Assembly (NCBI GenBank): GCA_022571985.1
Contig: JACZWU010000003.1
Location: forward strand, 62,001-126,000
Length of the DNA stretch: 64,000 bases
Direction: 5' to 3'
Source: Candidatus Zixiibacteriota bacterium
GTDB lineage: Bacteria; Zixibacteria; MSB-5A5; GN15; FEB-12
The notes beneath the pieces are model-generated. The model was given only the letters and a program-made list of their open reading frames with translations. It made no database searches and was not told where the DNA came from. The position numbers and the translations under genes are program-made. Positions 18,391-27,612 of this stretch are shown here, piece by piece; position 1 is the stretch's first letter; each line of letters opens with the position of its first letter.

Positions 18391-19822
18391 CCTGCTGCTC
18401 TTTTTTTGCCAGCCTGGTGAGTTTCTGGCGGTCGGGCTTTAGTGAGCCGTTGAGAGCTTGCCTGGGCCAGTTCAGAAATTTTACGGGAATTTTATAGCGC
18501 GGCAGATTTTTTTCTAGTTCTTTTTTTAAACGTCCGGAGAATTTACTAAACTTGAGGCTGTTGCTGCCTTTGACAAAGGCTACCGGCCTCTCTCCAAATT
18601 CCTTGTCTTTTATACCTACTACGATTGCTGTTTCGACATAGCTTAACTGCATCAGATAACTTTCGATCTCTTCGGGAAATATATTTTCTCCTCCGGAAAT
18701 CAGCATATTATCTTTTCTTCCTAAGAAAGTCAGCCGGCCTTTTTTGTCTAGCCTGCCAATGTCGCCAGTGTGAAACCAGCCCTGGTCATCAAGCGGAAGT
18801 TCTGCTATATCGTTTTCAACATACCCCAAAAACAGAGTCTTGCCTTTTACCAGAATTTCGCCATCATCTGCAATTTTCAGCTCGCGATGTTTAAGCAGGT
18901 GTCCTGAATGGCCGTGATTGTCAGCCACGCCGATAGTCACCTGTGAAGCCATCTCCGTTAAGCCGTAAGTAGTGTAAAGCTTAAAGCCAAATTTCAGACC
19001 CTCTTCGATTAGTTCTGCAGTTGCCGGGGCGCCGCCGAGAATAACTTTTGGATAATGATTTAAGGAGACTGCCTGTCCGCTGTTTAAGAGCCGGTAAAAT
19101 TGAGTCGGCACAAACGAAGTGTGGCTGATTTCGAATTTATTAATTGAAACAGCTGTCTCCTCTTTACTGTCAGCAATGACTACCGCTCCTCCGTTTATTA
19201 TAGATCTAAACAGAATTCCCAAGCCGCCGACATGACAAAGCGGCAGAGACAAAAGCCAGCGGTCATTTTCCGCAAACGAAATAAATTTGTTGGCGCTGAC
19301 GGCACTGTAGTAAAAGTTTCCGTAGGAGAGCAGTGCCGCTTTGGGCCTGGCGCAGCTTCCGGAGGTAAATATTATGGCTGTCGGATGGTCAAGTCTTACT
19401 ACCGGTTCAGAACGAAGTCTGAATTTTTTTAATTTCCGCGGCACTATATCATTTGACTGCCATTCTGTAATCGCTGGTTCATTAAGAGATTTTGATTTGT
19501 CTTTGGTGAAAATGAGGATGGGGCAGTCCAGAGAAATTAGAGCTTTTATGACGGCTCTTTTGGGCCAGCGCTGATTTACGGCACAGAAAATAGCGCCGAT
19601 TCTTAAAAGCGCCAGCACCAGTACGTAATAGTCAAGGGAGTTCGTGCCTAAAATCGCAACATGGGAGTTTCTGGCCACCCCGCGTTCTTTTAAGTTTACG
19701 GCGCTGACATGAACCAGCTGCTCCAGTTCGCTGAAAGTGGTAATACCAGACGCTGTAACGACTGCTGCTGAGTCTGGCTGCTTTTCGGCCGTAAGGTTTA
19801 AGGGGCAACGAAGTTCTTCCAT
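18377..19822 (-). CDS. menE: o-Succinylbenzoate-CoA ligase
   Basis: This roughly 481-residue acyl-adenylating enzyme activates o-succinylbenzoate to its CoA ester. Motifs run in order: the AMP loop 'IIFTSGSCARPKAALLSYG', 'TYGLTEMASQ', and the hinge and C-terminal 'GWFHTGDIGRLDKKGRLTF' with 'GRKDNMLISGGENI'. The start is placed at the ATG 4 bp after the menC stop; an in-frame start 45 bases earlier would overlap menC by 41 bp. It is the last gene of the men operon and runs into menI from the opposite side. Confidence 0.93.
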   Translation of the reverse strand: MEELRCPLNLTAEKQPDSAAVVTASGITTFSELEQLVHVSAVNLKERGVARNSHVAILGTNSLDYYVLVLALLRIGAIFCAVNQRWPKRAVIKALISLDCPILIFTKDKSKSLNEPAITEWQSNDIVPRKLKKFRLRSEPVVRLDHPTAIIFTSGSCARPKAALLSYGNFYYSAVSANKFISFAENDRWLLSLPLCHVGGLGILFRSIINGGAVVIADSKEETAVSINKFEISHTSFVPTQFYRLLNSGQAVSLNHYPKVILGGAPATAELIEEGLKFGFKLYTTYGLTEMASQVTIGVADNHGHSGHLLKHRELKIADDGEILVKGKTLFLGYVENDIAELPLDDQGWFHTGDIGRLDKKGRLTFLGRKDNMLISGGENIFPEEIESYLMQLSYVETAIVVGIKDKEFGERPVAFVKGSNSLKFSKFSGRLKKELEKNLPRYKIPVKFLNWPRQALNGSLKPDRQKLTRLAKKEQQAKQS

Positions 19823-19826
19823 TGCC

Positions 19827-20921
19827 TCAAATTTCCGTAAGCGGCAGAGATTCAAATTGTTTATCAATAACTGCTATATTTTTCATTTCAATCCGGCCAT
19901 TTTTGACGGGAAATAATTTCAGATAGCTATCATCGGCATAGATGCCCAAAGTGTCAAGGCCGCAGGCAGAGTTTATGGAATTAGCGGCTGCCAGCTGGGC
20001 AATAATCGACAGCCCTAAAACCGATTCATAAGATGAACTAAAGACGCAGGCTATCTTCTGAGCTTTAGCCAGCCCGGCAAAACTGATAGTTTTTTCAAGC
20101 CCCAAAAGAGTAGGCTTGAGAACAAGGGCACTGGCTGAACTGAAATTCTTAAAATCTGATATTTCTATCTCTGTCAGCGTTTCATCTAAAGCTACCGGGA
20201 TAGCCAGGCTGCTGTCAGCCAGCAGCTCTTGCAGCTCTGAACTGTTAGAAACCGGCTCCTCAATATATTCAATTCGACAGTCCTTGGTTTGACTATGAAA
20301 AGTAGCTGCCTGCTCCAGACTCCAGCTGCGGTTGGCGTCCAGGCGCAGGTTCATACTTTCACCAAGCTGCTCACTTACTTTCCGGGTCATGTCTATATCT
20401 TCTGACAAATCTCTACTGCCAACCTTCAATTTAACCGAGCCGTAATTGCTCTCTTTGATATGAGCCAGCGAGGTCAGTATTTCTTCTTTGCTGCCGCTCA
20501 GGAGGGCGTTCACTTCCAGACTACCGCTACAGTTCTTGTTTAACAGTTCTGACAAACTAATGTTTCGCCTGTCGGCGCTTAATATTAAAAGCGCAGAAGC
20601 TACCCCAAAACTTACCGAAGGATAAACGTCACCCGGAAAATCTTTCATGGCGCTGTTGATTTCTTCAGGCTGCTGAAGAGACAGAGGTTTTTTTAATGAA
20701 TTGCAGATTTGAATCGTTTGAGATTTTGCCTCTTCGAGGTTTTCGCGGCTGAAACCGGGCAGCGGAGCTATTTCGCCGAAACCACAGTTGCCGCCATCGT
20801 CAAAGATTTTCAAAATAAGACCTTCCCTGGAATCGATTGAAACAGATTTGAGTTTAAGAGTTCTCTTTAGACGGATTTTATAGCTGTACAATTTAAAACC
20901 TTTGAATTTCAAAGCAACCAT
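19827..20921 (-). CDS. menC: o-Succinylbenzoate synthase
   Basis: This 364-residue enolase-superfamily enzyme dehydrates SHCHC to o-succinylbenzoate. Metal and base residues are visible: Lys in 'VKLKVG', Asp in 'RLDANRSW', Glu in 'YIEEPVS', Asp in 'VALDET', and a second Lys in 'LVLKPTLLG'. The length is that of the MenC/OSBS branch. It overlaps the end of menA by 13 bp and is followed by menE after 4 bp, so translation is probably coupled. Confidence 0.93.
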   Translation of the reverse strand: MVALKFKGFKLYSYKIRLKRTLKLKSVSIDSREGLILKIFDDGGNCGFGEIAPLPGFSRENLEEAKSQTIQICNSLKKPLSLQQPEEINSAMKDFPGDVYPSVSFGVASALLILSADRRNISLSELLNKNCSGSLEVNALLSGSKEEILTSLAHIKESNYGSVKLKVGSRDLSEDIDMTRKVSEQLGESMNLRLDANRSWSLEQAATFHSQTKDCRIEYIEEPVSNSSELQELLADSSLAIPVALDETLTEIEISDFKNFSSASALVLKPTLLGLEKTISFAGLAKAQKIACVFSSSYESVLGLSIIAQLAAANSINSACGLDTLGIYADDSYLKLFPVKNGRIEMKNIAVIDKQFESLPLTEI

Positions 20922-21799
20922 CCGATCGAAAACAAAAGGCTGTAAAGCAAAAGAGTTTGAGCAGTCTGTACCAGCACAGAGTTCAGCTCTATTCCATCTT
21001 TGCTGCCTAGAACTTTTCTGACAGGCCGATACGCTAAGAGAATCACGGCGGCTGCAATAGTTGCTTCGGCATGCTCGTTAGTCGTTAGATAAAGAATGAA
21101 CGGCACCAGCGTTGCTGCTGTTATGGCGAAAACATATTCAGCTTTTGCGAACGTTGCTCCGAATCTGACCGCCAGAGTTTTCTTGCCGGCGATTTTATCA
21201 GTTTCTATATCACGCAGGTTGTTGACTGTTAAAATTGCTACTGAAAACAGACCGGGAGCCAGACCGGCCAGTATTACTGCAATGTTTATTTCGAGTGTCT
21301 GAACGTAAAAAGTGCCGCCGGTGGCTACCGGTCCAAAAAAGAGCAGTACAAAAAAATCTGCGAGGCCGGTATAGCCTAAAGCTAATTTGGTGGCGGTGTA
21401 TAAGACACCGAAGGTGATCGACAGAATTCCGATAGCGACTATCGGCCAGCCGCCCAGGAAGACAAGATAGATACCCGCCAAAAAAGCCAGACTGAATGCC
21501 AGAACCATGGCTGTTTTTATTTCCCTGGCTGTGACGAGTCCGGCCTGAGTTACTCTGACAGGTCCTAACTCTCTCTGGGCATCGGCGCCTTTTTTAAAAT
21601 CAAAAAAATCGTTGGCTAAGTTAGTGCCGATTTGAATCATTGTTCCCCCAAAAAGTGCTGCTAAAAAAGCCAGCAGCTGAAAACTTCCGGCTTCACAGGC
21701 CATAGCCGTGCCGATAAATACCGGAGCAACTGCCGCCCACAAAGTTTTTGGGCGAATGGCCAGAAGCCAGATTTTTAATTTGGAGTAAGACGTAGACAC
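20909..21799 (-). CDS. menA: 1,4-Dihydroxy-2-naphthoate polyprenyltransferase
   Basis: This 296-residue integral membrane UbiA-type prenyltransferase attaches the isoprenoid tail to DHNA, giving demethylmenaquinone. The first Asp-rich motif is visible in 'GTNLANDFFDFKKGAD' (residues about 57-72) and the second in 'NNLRDIETDKIAGKKTLAV'. Eight to nine hydrophobic helices surround them. It lies between menB and menC and overlaps menC by 13 bp. Confidence 0.94.
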   Translation of the reverse strand: MSTSYSKLKIWLLAIRPKTLWAAVAPVFIGTAMACEAGSFQLLAFLAALFGGTMIQIGTNLANDFFDFKKGADAQRELGPVRVTQAGLVTAREIKTAMVLAFSLAFLAGIYLVFLGGWPIVAIGILSITFGVLYTATKLALGYTGLADFFVLLFFGPVATGGTFYVQTLEINIAVILAGLAPGLFSVAILTVNNLRDIETDKIAGKKTLAVRFGATFAKAEYVFAITAATLVPFILYLTTNEHAEATIAAAVILLAYRPVRKVLGSKDGIELNSVLVQTAQTLLLYSLLFSIGWLL

Positions 21800-21827
21800 T
21801 TTATTTTAGCCCGCTACTTGTATCGTC

Positions 21828-22649
21828 TTATGGCTGGCGGGGGAATTTTGAGAAATCCGGTTTTCTTTTTTCATTGAAGGCGTTGCGGCCTTCCTGGCCT
21901 TCTGCGGTCATATAATACAACATAGTAGCGTTGCCGGCTAATTCCTGAATGCCGGCCAGTCCGTCGCAGTCGGCATTAAGGGCTGCTTTCAGACATCGAA
22001 TCGCCATAGGCGAGTTAGCCAGAATCTCCTGACACCATTTTATTGTTTCATTTTCAAGCTCAGCTAAGGGAACGACCGTGTTGACCAGTCCCATTTCCAG
22101 CGCCTGTCTGGCGTCGTACTGACGACAGAGAAACCAAATTTCGCGTGCCTTTTTCTGGCCGACTATCCGGGCTAAGTACCCGGCGCCGTAGCCGCCATCA
22201 AAAGAGCCAACCCGCGGTCCGGTCTGACCGAAAATTGCGTTGTCGGCAGCGATAGTCAGGTCGCAAATTAAGTGCAGCACCTGGCCGCCTCCGATAGCGA
22301 AGCCTGCTACCATGGCGATGATTGGCTTGGGGCAGGTGCGCATTTGACGCTGAAAGTCCAGGACATTAAGTCGGTGTACGCCGCTCTCGTCTTTGTAGCC
22401 TGAGTCACCGCGTACTTTTTGATCGCCGCCTGAACAGAACGCTTTCTCTCCCTGTCCGGTCAGAATAACCACGCCGATTGACTGGTCTTCGCGGGCATTT
22501 TCTAAGGCTTGGGACATTTCAAAAACAGTCTGCGGCCGAAAAGCATTGCGGACCTCAGGACGATTGATGGTTATTTTAGCAATGCCTTCAAACTTGTGAT
22601 ACAGAATATCTTTGTAGTCACCCGCATTCTGCCAATTTATTTTATTCAT
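21828..22649 (-). CDS. menB: 1,4-Dihydroxy-2-naphthoyl-CoA synthase
   Basis: This 273-residue crotonase-fold enzyme closes the second ring of the naphthoquinone from o-succinylbenzoyl-CoA. Characteristic segments are '[15 protein letters not shown]' (oxyanion hole and anion-binding loop), '[17 protein letters not shown]' and '[18 protein letters not shown]', which mark MenB rather than a generic enoyl-CoA hydratase. It follows menH by 14 bp in the operon. Length and motifs are fully typical. Confidence 0.96.
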   Translation of the reverse strand: MNKINWQNAGDYKDILYHKFEGIAKITINRPEVRNAFRPQTVFEMSQALENAREDQSIGVVILTGQGEKAFCSGGDQKVRGDSGYKDESGVHRLNVLDFQRQMRTCPKPIIAMVAGFAIGGGQVLHLICDLTIAADNAIFGQTGPRVGSFDGGYGAGYLARIVGQKKAREIWFLCRQYDARQALEMGLVNTVVPLAELENETIKWCQEILANSPMAIRCLKAALNADCDGLAGIQELAGNATMLYYMTAEGQEGRNAFNEKRKPDFSKFPRQP

Positions 22650-22663
22650 TGTAGCCTCTTTCT

Positions 22664-23458
22664 TTATATCAAAAACTTTTGCAGTTCGATCATGTATTCT
22701 TGTGACCTTTCAAAATGCACATTATGTCCGGCGCCTGCGATTGTTACGACTCTGATTGCAGCCGATCGCTCTGCCATTTCTAATGCTACAGACTTGAATT
22801 TATTGTCATTACCGCCGACTATCAAGAGAGTTGGCGGCTTTAAGTCAGGTAAAACGTCCCAGAGAGAGGGCTGGACACCGCTGCCCATAGAATTTAGTGA
22901 TTTGCTCAAGGCTTCGGCCTTGTTTTCAGACCTGCTTTTTAGAAGTTTTTCAAATTTGTTGCTGTCCTGTCTGATTGAGTCAAACAATGGCTGACTGTAC
23001 CAGCTTGTAATAAATTCGTCCATCGTCTGAGTTTTAAGTCTGCTGATGACAGCAGCGTCTGATTTGATTCTGTCTTCACGTTCTTTCTTTGTTTTGAGTC
23101 CCGGCGAGGCTGATTCCAAAATAAGCTTAGAAAAATATTCGGAGTACGTTAGCGCCACGTAAAGCGCCAGCCGACCGCCCATCGAGTAACCGACCAAAGC
23201 GCATTGCCTGACTTCTTCCTGCTCTAAAATAGCGAGTAAAGATAGAGCAGCCGACTGCATGGTGTGGTCAGATTCGGAGAGCGGTATTGTCCGGCCGTGT
23301 CCGGGCAGATCCGGCACAATGCAAAAGAGCTTTTCTTTGAGAGTTTCTGTAACTTCGCTCCAATCTTTAGAACTGCCCAAAAAACCGTGCAGCATTAAAA
23401 TAGCGGGTGAAGTTTTACTGCCGTGTGTCTCGTAATAAAGATGCTGGCGGGCTGGCAT
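22664..23458 (-). CDS. menH: SHCHC synthase, alpha/beta hydrolase
   Basis: This 264-residue alpha/beta hydrolase removes pyruvate from SEPHCHC to give SHCHC. The nucleophile serine sits in '[10 protein letters not shown]' (GxSxGG). An HGF oxyanion strand ('[13 protein letters not shown]') lies near residue 22, and the final catalytic His is in 'GAGHNVHFE'. It stands 4 bp after menD. A hydrolase with this fold could be another esterase, but the position between menD and menB makes MenH by far the best call. Confidence 0.9.
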   Translation of the reverse strand: MPARQHLYYETHGSKTSPAILMLHGFLGSSKDWSEVTETLKEKLFCIVPDLPGHGRTIPLSESDHTMQSAALSLLAILEQEEVRQCALVGYSMGGRLALYVALTYSEYFSKLILESASPGLKTKKEREDRIKSDAAVISRLKTQTMDEFITSWYSQPLFDSIRQDSNKFEKLLKSRSENKAEALSKSLNSMGSGVQPSLWDVLPDLKPPTLLIVGGNDNKFKSVALEMAERSAAIRVVTIAGAGHNVHFERSQEYMIELQKFLI

Positions 23459-23462
23459 AAAT

Positions 23463-25223
23463 TTAACTGCCGGCTAAAACTTTGTTAAGAGCGGCTGTGA
23501 TTTCCTGATGCAGTTTGAAATTTGCTTTGCGCTTAGTTTTGACTTCAATGATAGACGGCTTATTTGATATCTGGCAGGTAGCATAGCATCGACCGAACTC
23601 TTTTTTTGATTTAGGCTGAAAGTATTCCAGACCAAACTGCCTGGCGGAATTTTCAAAACTCAGGCCATGCGGGGTACCGAAGAACTTTTCGAAATCTTTA
23701 GTCTCAGATACAACCGGCAGAAAAGAAAAGATTCCGCCGCCATCGTTATTGAAAACAATAATTGTCAGCGGCTGCTTTGAATCGCAGACAAGTTTAAGAG
23801 AATTCAGATCGTGCAGAAATGTTAAATCACCGATTACGAGTGTGACCGGGGCCCTTCGGCCATTGGCATAACCTACAGCCGTTGCGATAGTGCCATCGAT
23901 TCCCGAAACCCCGCGATTGTATTCTACCGCCACAGCGTTACCAGACGCGGATGCAAACCTGTCCATCTCCCTGACCGGCAGACTATTGCCGAGAAACAGC
24001 GCAGCACTATCGGCTATTTGTTCGGATATCTCGCGGCAGACCGCCGGCTCTGAAATTGCGTCATTACTACCTAAAATATCGTTCAATGTTTTATCAATTT
24101 GTTTTGATTGTTTTGATAATGTTTCAGTTAGTTTACTGGTTCCTTGCTGCTGAGTTAAATTTTCTAAACCTTCACAAAACGAAGCTATGCTGCACTCGAG
24201 CCTGAGCGTGACCTGATGGTTGGGATCTTCTCTTTCGGCGTGGCTGGCAATTTGAATGTAATGTTTCGGTCGGGCACGGTTAAGCGACTTTAGCAAATTT
24301 TTGGAGACAGGCTGATCGCCAAACTGGATGACGGTATCAACCTCTGAAAGCAGATCATCATTGGTCGCAAGCATCAGGTCAAAATATGATATTGTGTTTT
24401 CTGAAATTTTAGAGCCAAGACGCAGGCCTGAGGCAATATCCGGCAATAGCGGCCAGCCGAGGCGAATCGCAAGAGACTCTACCAGCTTGCTTTCAGCCGC
24501 GCTAACTTTGCCGACTACGATAACGCCGCTTTTGGTTTCATTTATTATTTTTGCCGGTTCATCGAGTTGAACTTCTGAAAGCCGCGGCTCCGGCCTGCTA
24601 TAAGTAGTAAAGGCTTTGTCGTGTTTTAACCAGCCCGAAAGATTCACCAAATAATCAGAGTAATCTTTGCTGTTGGCTGTCGCCGCCAGCGGTTCACGGA
24701 ACATACAATTGAGATGTACCGGTCCCGGCGGGGATGACAGCGAGCGATGCAGTGCCTGATCGACTGTGGTCAGGACAAATTCCGGCGCTATTTTTTCATC
24801 GGGGCAGGGGATATCAAACTGCCAGCGGACAAATTTCCCGTAAAGTCCGGATTGATTTATAGTCTGGTTGGCAGCAGTCTCTTTCAGTTCCGGAGGACGA
24901 TCAGCAGTTAACACGATAAGCGGGATCTTGCTTTCAGAGGCTTCGACAATTGCCGGAAAGAAATTTGCTGCCGCCGTCCCGGAAGTGCAAACTATAACAG
25001 CGGGATTTCCTGCGGCTTTGGCATAACCGAGTGCGTAAAAAGCGGCGCCTCTTTCATCGTAATGGATTGTAGTCTTGACACTCCTCTGCTCCGCTATCCC
25101 CAGTACTAAAGGAGTCGAGCGCGAACCTGAGGCCAGAGAAAAACAGATCACTCCGCCGCGAACCAATTCCTCAATCAGCAGTTTGCCCCAAAGTAGATTA
25201 ATATTGTCGAACTGAGTTTGCAT
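23463..25223 (-). CDS. menD: SEPHCHC synthase
   Basis: This 586-residue thiamine-diphosphate enzyme condenses isochorismate with 2-oxoglutarate, the first committed step of the classical pathway. 'FSLASGSRSTPLVLGIAE' at the N-terminus and 'GDLTFLHDLNSL' (the ThDP/Mg site near residue 440) are diagnostic. 'CTSGTAAANFFPAIVEASES' is the conserved second-domain strand. The ATG overlaps the last base of the menF stop codon, indicating coupled translation. Confidence 0.95.
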   Translation of the reverse strand: MQTQFDNINLLWGKLLIEELVRGGVICFSLASGSRSTPLVLGIAEQRSVKTTIHYDERGAAFYALGYAKAAGNPAVIVCTSGTAAANFFPAIVEASESKIPLIVLTADRPPELKETAANQTINQSGLYGKFVRWQFDIPCPDEKIAPEFVLTTVDQALHRSLSSPPGPVHLNCMFREPLAATANSKDYSDYLVNLSGWLKHDKAFTTYSRPEPRLSEVQLDEPAKIINETKSGVIVVGKVSAAESKLVESLAIRLGWPLLPDIASGLRLGSKISENTISYFDLMLATNDDLLSEVDTVIQFGDQPVSKNLLKSLNRARPKHYIQIASHAEREDPNHQVTLRLECSIASFCEGLENLTQQQGTSKLTETLSKQSKQIDKTLNDILGSNDAISEPAVCREISEQIADSAALFLGNSLPVREMDRFASASGNAVAVEYNRGVSGIDGTIATAVGYANGRRAPVTLVIGDLTFLHDLNSLKLVCDSKQPLTIIVFNNDGGGIFSFLPVVSETKDFEKFFGTPHGLSFENSARQFGLEYFQPKSKKEFGRCYATCQISNKPSIIEVKTKRKANFKLHQEITAALNKVLAGS

Positions 25224-26644
25224 CAGCCGGTCACGGCGTTTAAAAAACTGCCGATCTTACTTTCGATTTCATCCCATTCCCGCCGGGGAGTGGAGCCTCT
25301 GACAATCCCTGCTCCCGAATACAAGCTTAGTTTTTTACCTGTAACCAGGCCGGAGCGAATGCCGACAGCAAATTCAGCCGAGTTTCTGCCTATCCAGCCG
25401 ATTGCTCCGGCATACCAGCCGCGGTCAAACGGTTCGTATTCGGAGATTCTTTTTTGGGCGAGTTTCGAAGGAAAGCCGCCGACCGCCGAAGTTGGATGTA
25501 ATAAACTTAAGATACGGGCATCTGTTACACTTTCTTTGAGGGTGCCGGTAAAGCGCGTTACCAGATGCTGCACTCGGGCCAGTTTGAAAAGAGATTCCTG
25601 TTTATCAAATTCAATATTTTCGCAGACATTTTCAAGGGCCGATTTTATATTTTGTACCACGTACTGGTGTTCTCTTTTCTCTTTGTCATCGCTTAAGAGT
25701 TCGTCTCCAAGATTTGCATCTTCGATTTCATCTCTCCCCCGCCGGCGTGTCCCGGCCACGGCTTCGCTTTCGATACTTCTGTCTATGCGTTTATAGAGAC
25801 GCTCGGGCGAGGCGCCGATAAACGATATATCTTTGGCCGGCTGAAACAGATAATGAAAACAGTTAGGGGTTGTCTTGCTCAACCGCTTCATAATTGCCAA
25901 GGCATCGCAGCTGTCTTTAAATTTGAAAATCGACTGCCGCGCCAGCACTATTTTTTCGATTTTACTCCTGCTGAAATCATCCAGAATTGCCCGAACGTTT
26001 GACTGCCAGCCCTCAAATAATGGTAAATCAGTGCGCACTTCAAACTCCTGAACAGCAACCTCACTGCCTGAGAGTTCAAAGCAAACTGATTTTAGCTCTC
26101 TGAGAATATTATCTTTTGCGGCTCTGTCAGTCTGCAAATTAAGATTGCAGACAAACCAAGTCTGTCCGGCCTCACTGATAAGTTCAAAACGAGGCAGCAC
26201 AAATTTTGCGGCACCAAAAGCCTGCCATTCTGCGGAGTTCGCCCCGCTTTTAGAATCAGAAGGAAATCTCATGCCGCCATAAAAGCGAATGCTGTCGCTG
26301 CTTTGGCTGAGCAGTTTTTCTATTTTTTCGACCAATTGATGTCGCTCATCAAGGTTTTCTATTTCAAGCGAAGCACATTGTCCGATTGCAGCAGATTCAA
26401 ACAAATTGTCGCGGTCGCCCCAGTAAAATTTCTGTTGGTTCTCTTGAGCACTAAGCCAGTTAAGCGGCGAAATTGTTTCAGGGCTCGAGCTTGGAATTAA
26501 TACTGCAACTCTGTGAAACAGCGGAGCAGCTGCAATTTTTTCGGCTAAAGCCATTTTAATTTCATGCACAAGAGCTTCTTTGGCCGCCTCAAATATAGGT
26601 GTGTAAGTTTTATCAGTAAGCTGACTCAAATTATGATTTTCCAA
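25223..26644 (-). CDS. menF: Isochorismate synthase
   Basis: This 473-residue chorismate-utilising enzyme converts chorismate to isochorismate. The active-site motifs are visible in the C-terminal half: 'GASPERLYKR', 'AGTRRRGRD', and 'HPTSAVGGFP'. The N-terminal half is less conserved, as usual for isochorismate synthases. Its place upstream of menD separates it from salicylate or anthranilate synthases. It follows menG after 4 bp. Confidence 0.93.
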   Translation of the reverse strand: MENHNLSQLTDKTYTPIFEAAKEALVHEIKMALAEKIAAAPLFHRVAVLIPSSSPETISPLNWLSAQENQQKFYWGDRDNLFESAAIGQCASLEIENLDERHQLVEKIEKLLSQSSDSIRFYGGMRFPSDSKSGANSAEWQAFGAAKFVLPRFELISEAGQTWFVCNLNLQTDRAAKDNILRELKSVCFELSGSEVAVQEFEVRTDLPLFEGWQSNVRAILDDFSRSKIEKIVLARQSIFKFKDSCDALAIMKRLSKTTPNCFHYLFQPAKDISFIGASPERLYKRIDRSIESEAVAGTRRRGRDEIEDANLGDELLSDDKEKREHQYVVQNIKSALENVCENIEFDKQESLFKLARVQHLVTRFTGTLKESVTDARILSLLHPTSAVGGFPSKLAQKRISEYEPFDRGWYAGAIGWIGRNSAEFAVGIRSGLVTGKKLSLYSGAGIVRGSTPRREWDEIESKIGSFLNAVTG

Positions 26645-26648
26645 TAAA

Positions 26649-27401
26649 CTATTTTTCTCCTTCGTAAATTGTGGCCACCCCGAATGTCAGCGGATGCGCT
26701 TTGGTGAACTTGAAACCAGCTTCGTCCAACAGCATTAAAAAATCGCTGCCGTAAGGAAATGATTCGATAGTTTTATTTAAATAGTGATAGGCTGCTTTAT
26801 CACCTGATATCAGACCGCCAATCGCCGGCAGCAGATAACGCAGATAAAACAGATGCAGATTTCTGATTAATCTGTTCGGGGGCAGCGAGAATTCCAGAAT
26901 CAGAACTTTGCCGCTTTCGTTTAAGACCCGGTGCATCTCGCTTAGAGATTTTTTGACATCGGTGACATTGCGAATACCAAAAGCAATGGTGACGACGTCA
27001 AAAGAATTATCACAGCAGGGAATAGAGGTAGCGTCGGCTCGCACCAGAGATAGATTATCTGCTATGGTCGAACCGGGCAGCTTGCGCCTGGCTTCAGCCA
27101 GCATTTTAGCCGACATATCCAGCCCGATGCCAAATTTGATATTTTTGGAATATTTGACCAAACTCAAAAGCACATCACCGGTGCCGGTGGCCAGATCCAA
27201 AATGCTTTGCGATTGTTTCCGGGGCAGTAGTCTGGCCAGTTTTTTGCGCCACCTTATATCCTGTCCAAATGACAGTAATCTGTTGACCAGGTCATAACGG
27301 CTGGCAATGCGGTCAAACATCCGGTAGACATCCTGTCGGCCGGGACTTTTTTCAGCCTGGCTGCCGAATGGCTCTTTTATAGCGACACCTGCTTTTTGCA
27401 T
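26649..27401 (-). CDS. menG: Demethylmenaquinone methyltransferase
   Basis: This 250-residue SAM-dependent methyltransferase of the UbiE/MenG family carries out the last step, C-methylation of demethylmenaquinone. SAM motif I is 'ILDLATGTGDVLLSL'. 'VTIAFGIRNVTDVKKSL' and 'YHYLNKTIESFP' are UbiE/MenG signatures. It is the first gene of the eight-gene men operon and has a good promoter upstream. The organism may use menaquinone only, because no ubiquinone genes are visible here. Confidence 0.94.
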   Translation of the reverse strand: MQKAGVAIKEPFGSQAEKSPGRQDVYRMFDRIASRYDLVNRLLSFGQDIRWRKKLARLLPRKQSQSILDLATGTGDVLLSLVKYSKNIKFGIGLDMSAKMLAEARRKLPGSTIADNLSLVRADATSIPCCDNSFDVVTIAFGIRNVTDVKKSLSEMHRVLNESGKVLILEFSLPPNRLIRNLHLFYLRYLLPAIGGLISGDKAAYHYLNKTIESFPYGSDFLMLLDEAGFKFTKAHPLTFGVATIYEGEK

Positions 27402-27452
27402 CAGTAGTTCATACTTCCGGCGCTTTTCCTTGAGCCGGATTCTATGGCTGGC

Positions 27453-27480
27453 AATATAGCAACTGGCCGGGCAAATTCAA
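27453..27480 (-). promoter_or_regulatory. Sigma70-type promoter of the men operon
   Basis: On the minus strand TTGAAT and TATATT are separated by 16 bp, with a predicted start near 27446 and a leader of about 45 bases before menG. It is the only good match upstream of menG. Confidence 0.6.
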
Positions 27481-27546
27481 GTTTATCTGAATACGAACAT
27501 CCCTGCGGCAACCTCATACTTTCCAGACAGTTAAATCTCTAATTGG

Positions 27547-27575
27547 TTGCCAAAAAGACTTTGGGTGGCTACAAT
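27547..27575 (+). promoter_or_regulatory. Sigma70-type promoter of the aldo/keto reductase gene
   Basis: TTGCCA and TACAAT are separated by exactly 17 bp, and the ATG at 27613 follows about 30 bases after the predicted start. This site makes in-frame TTG or GTG starts further upstream unlikely. Confidence 0.65.
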
Positions 27576-27612
27576 TGTTATTCTTAAGCAGTATTCTAAA
27601 GAAAGGTGCCGG

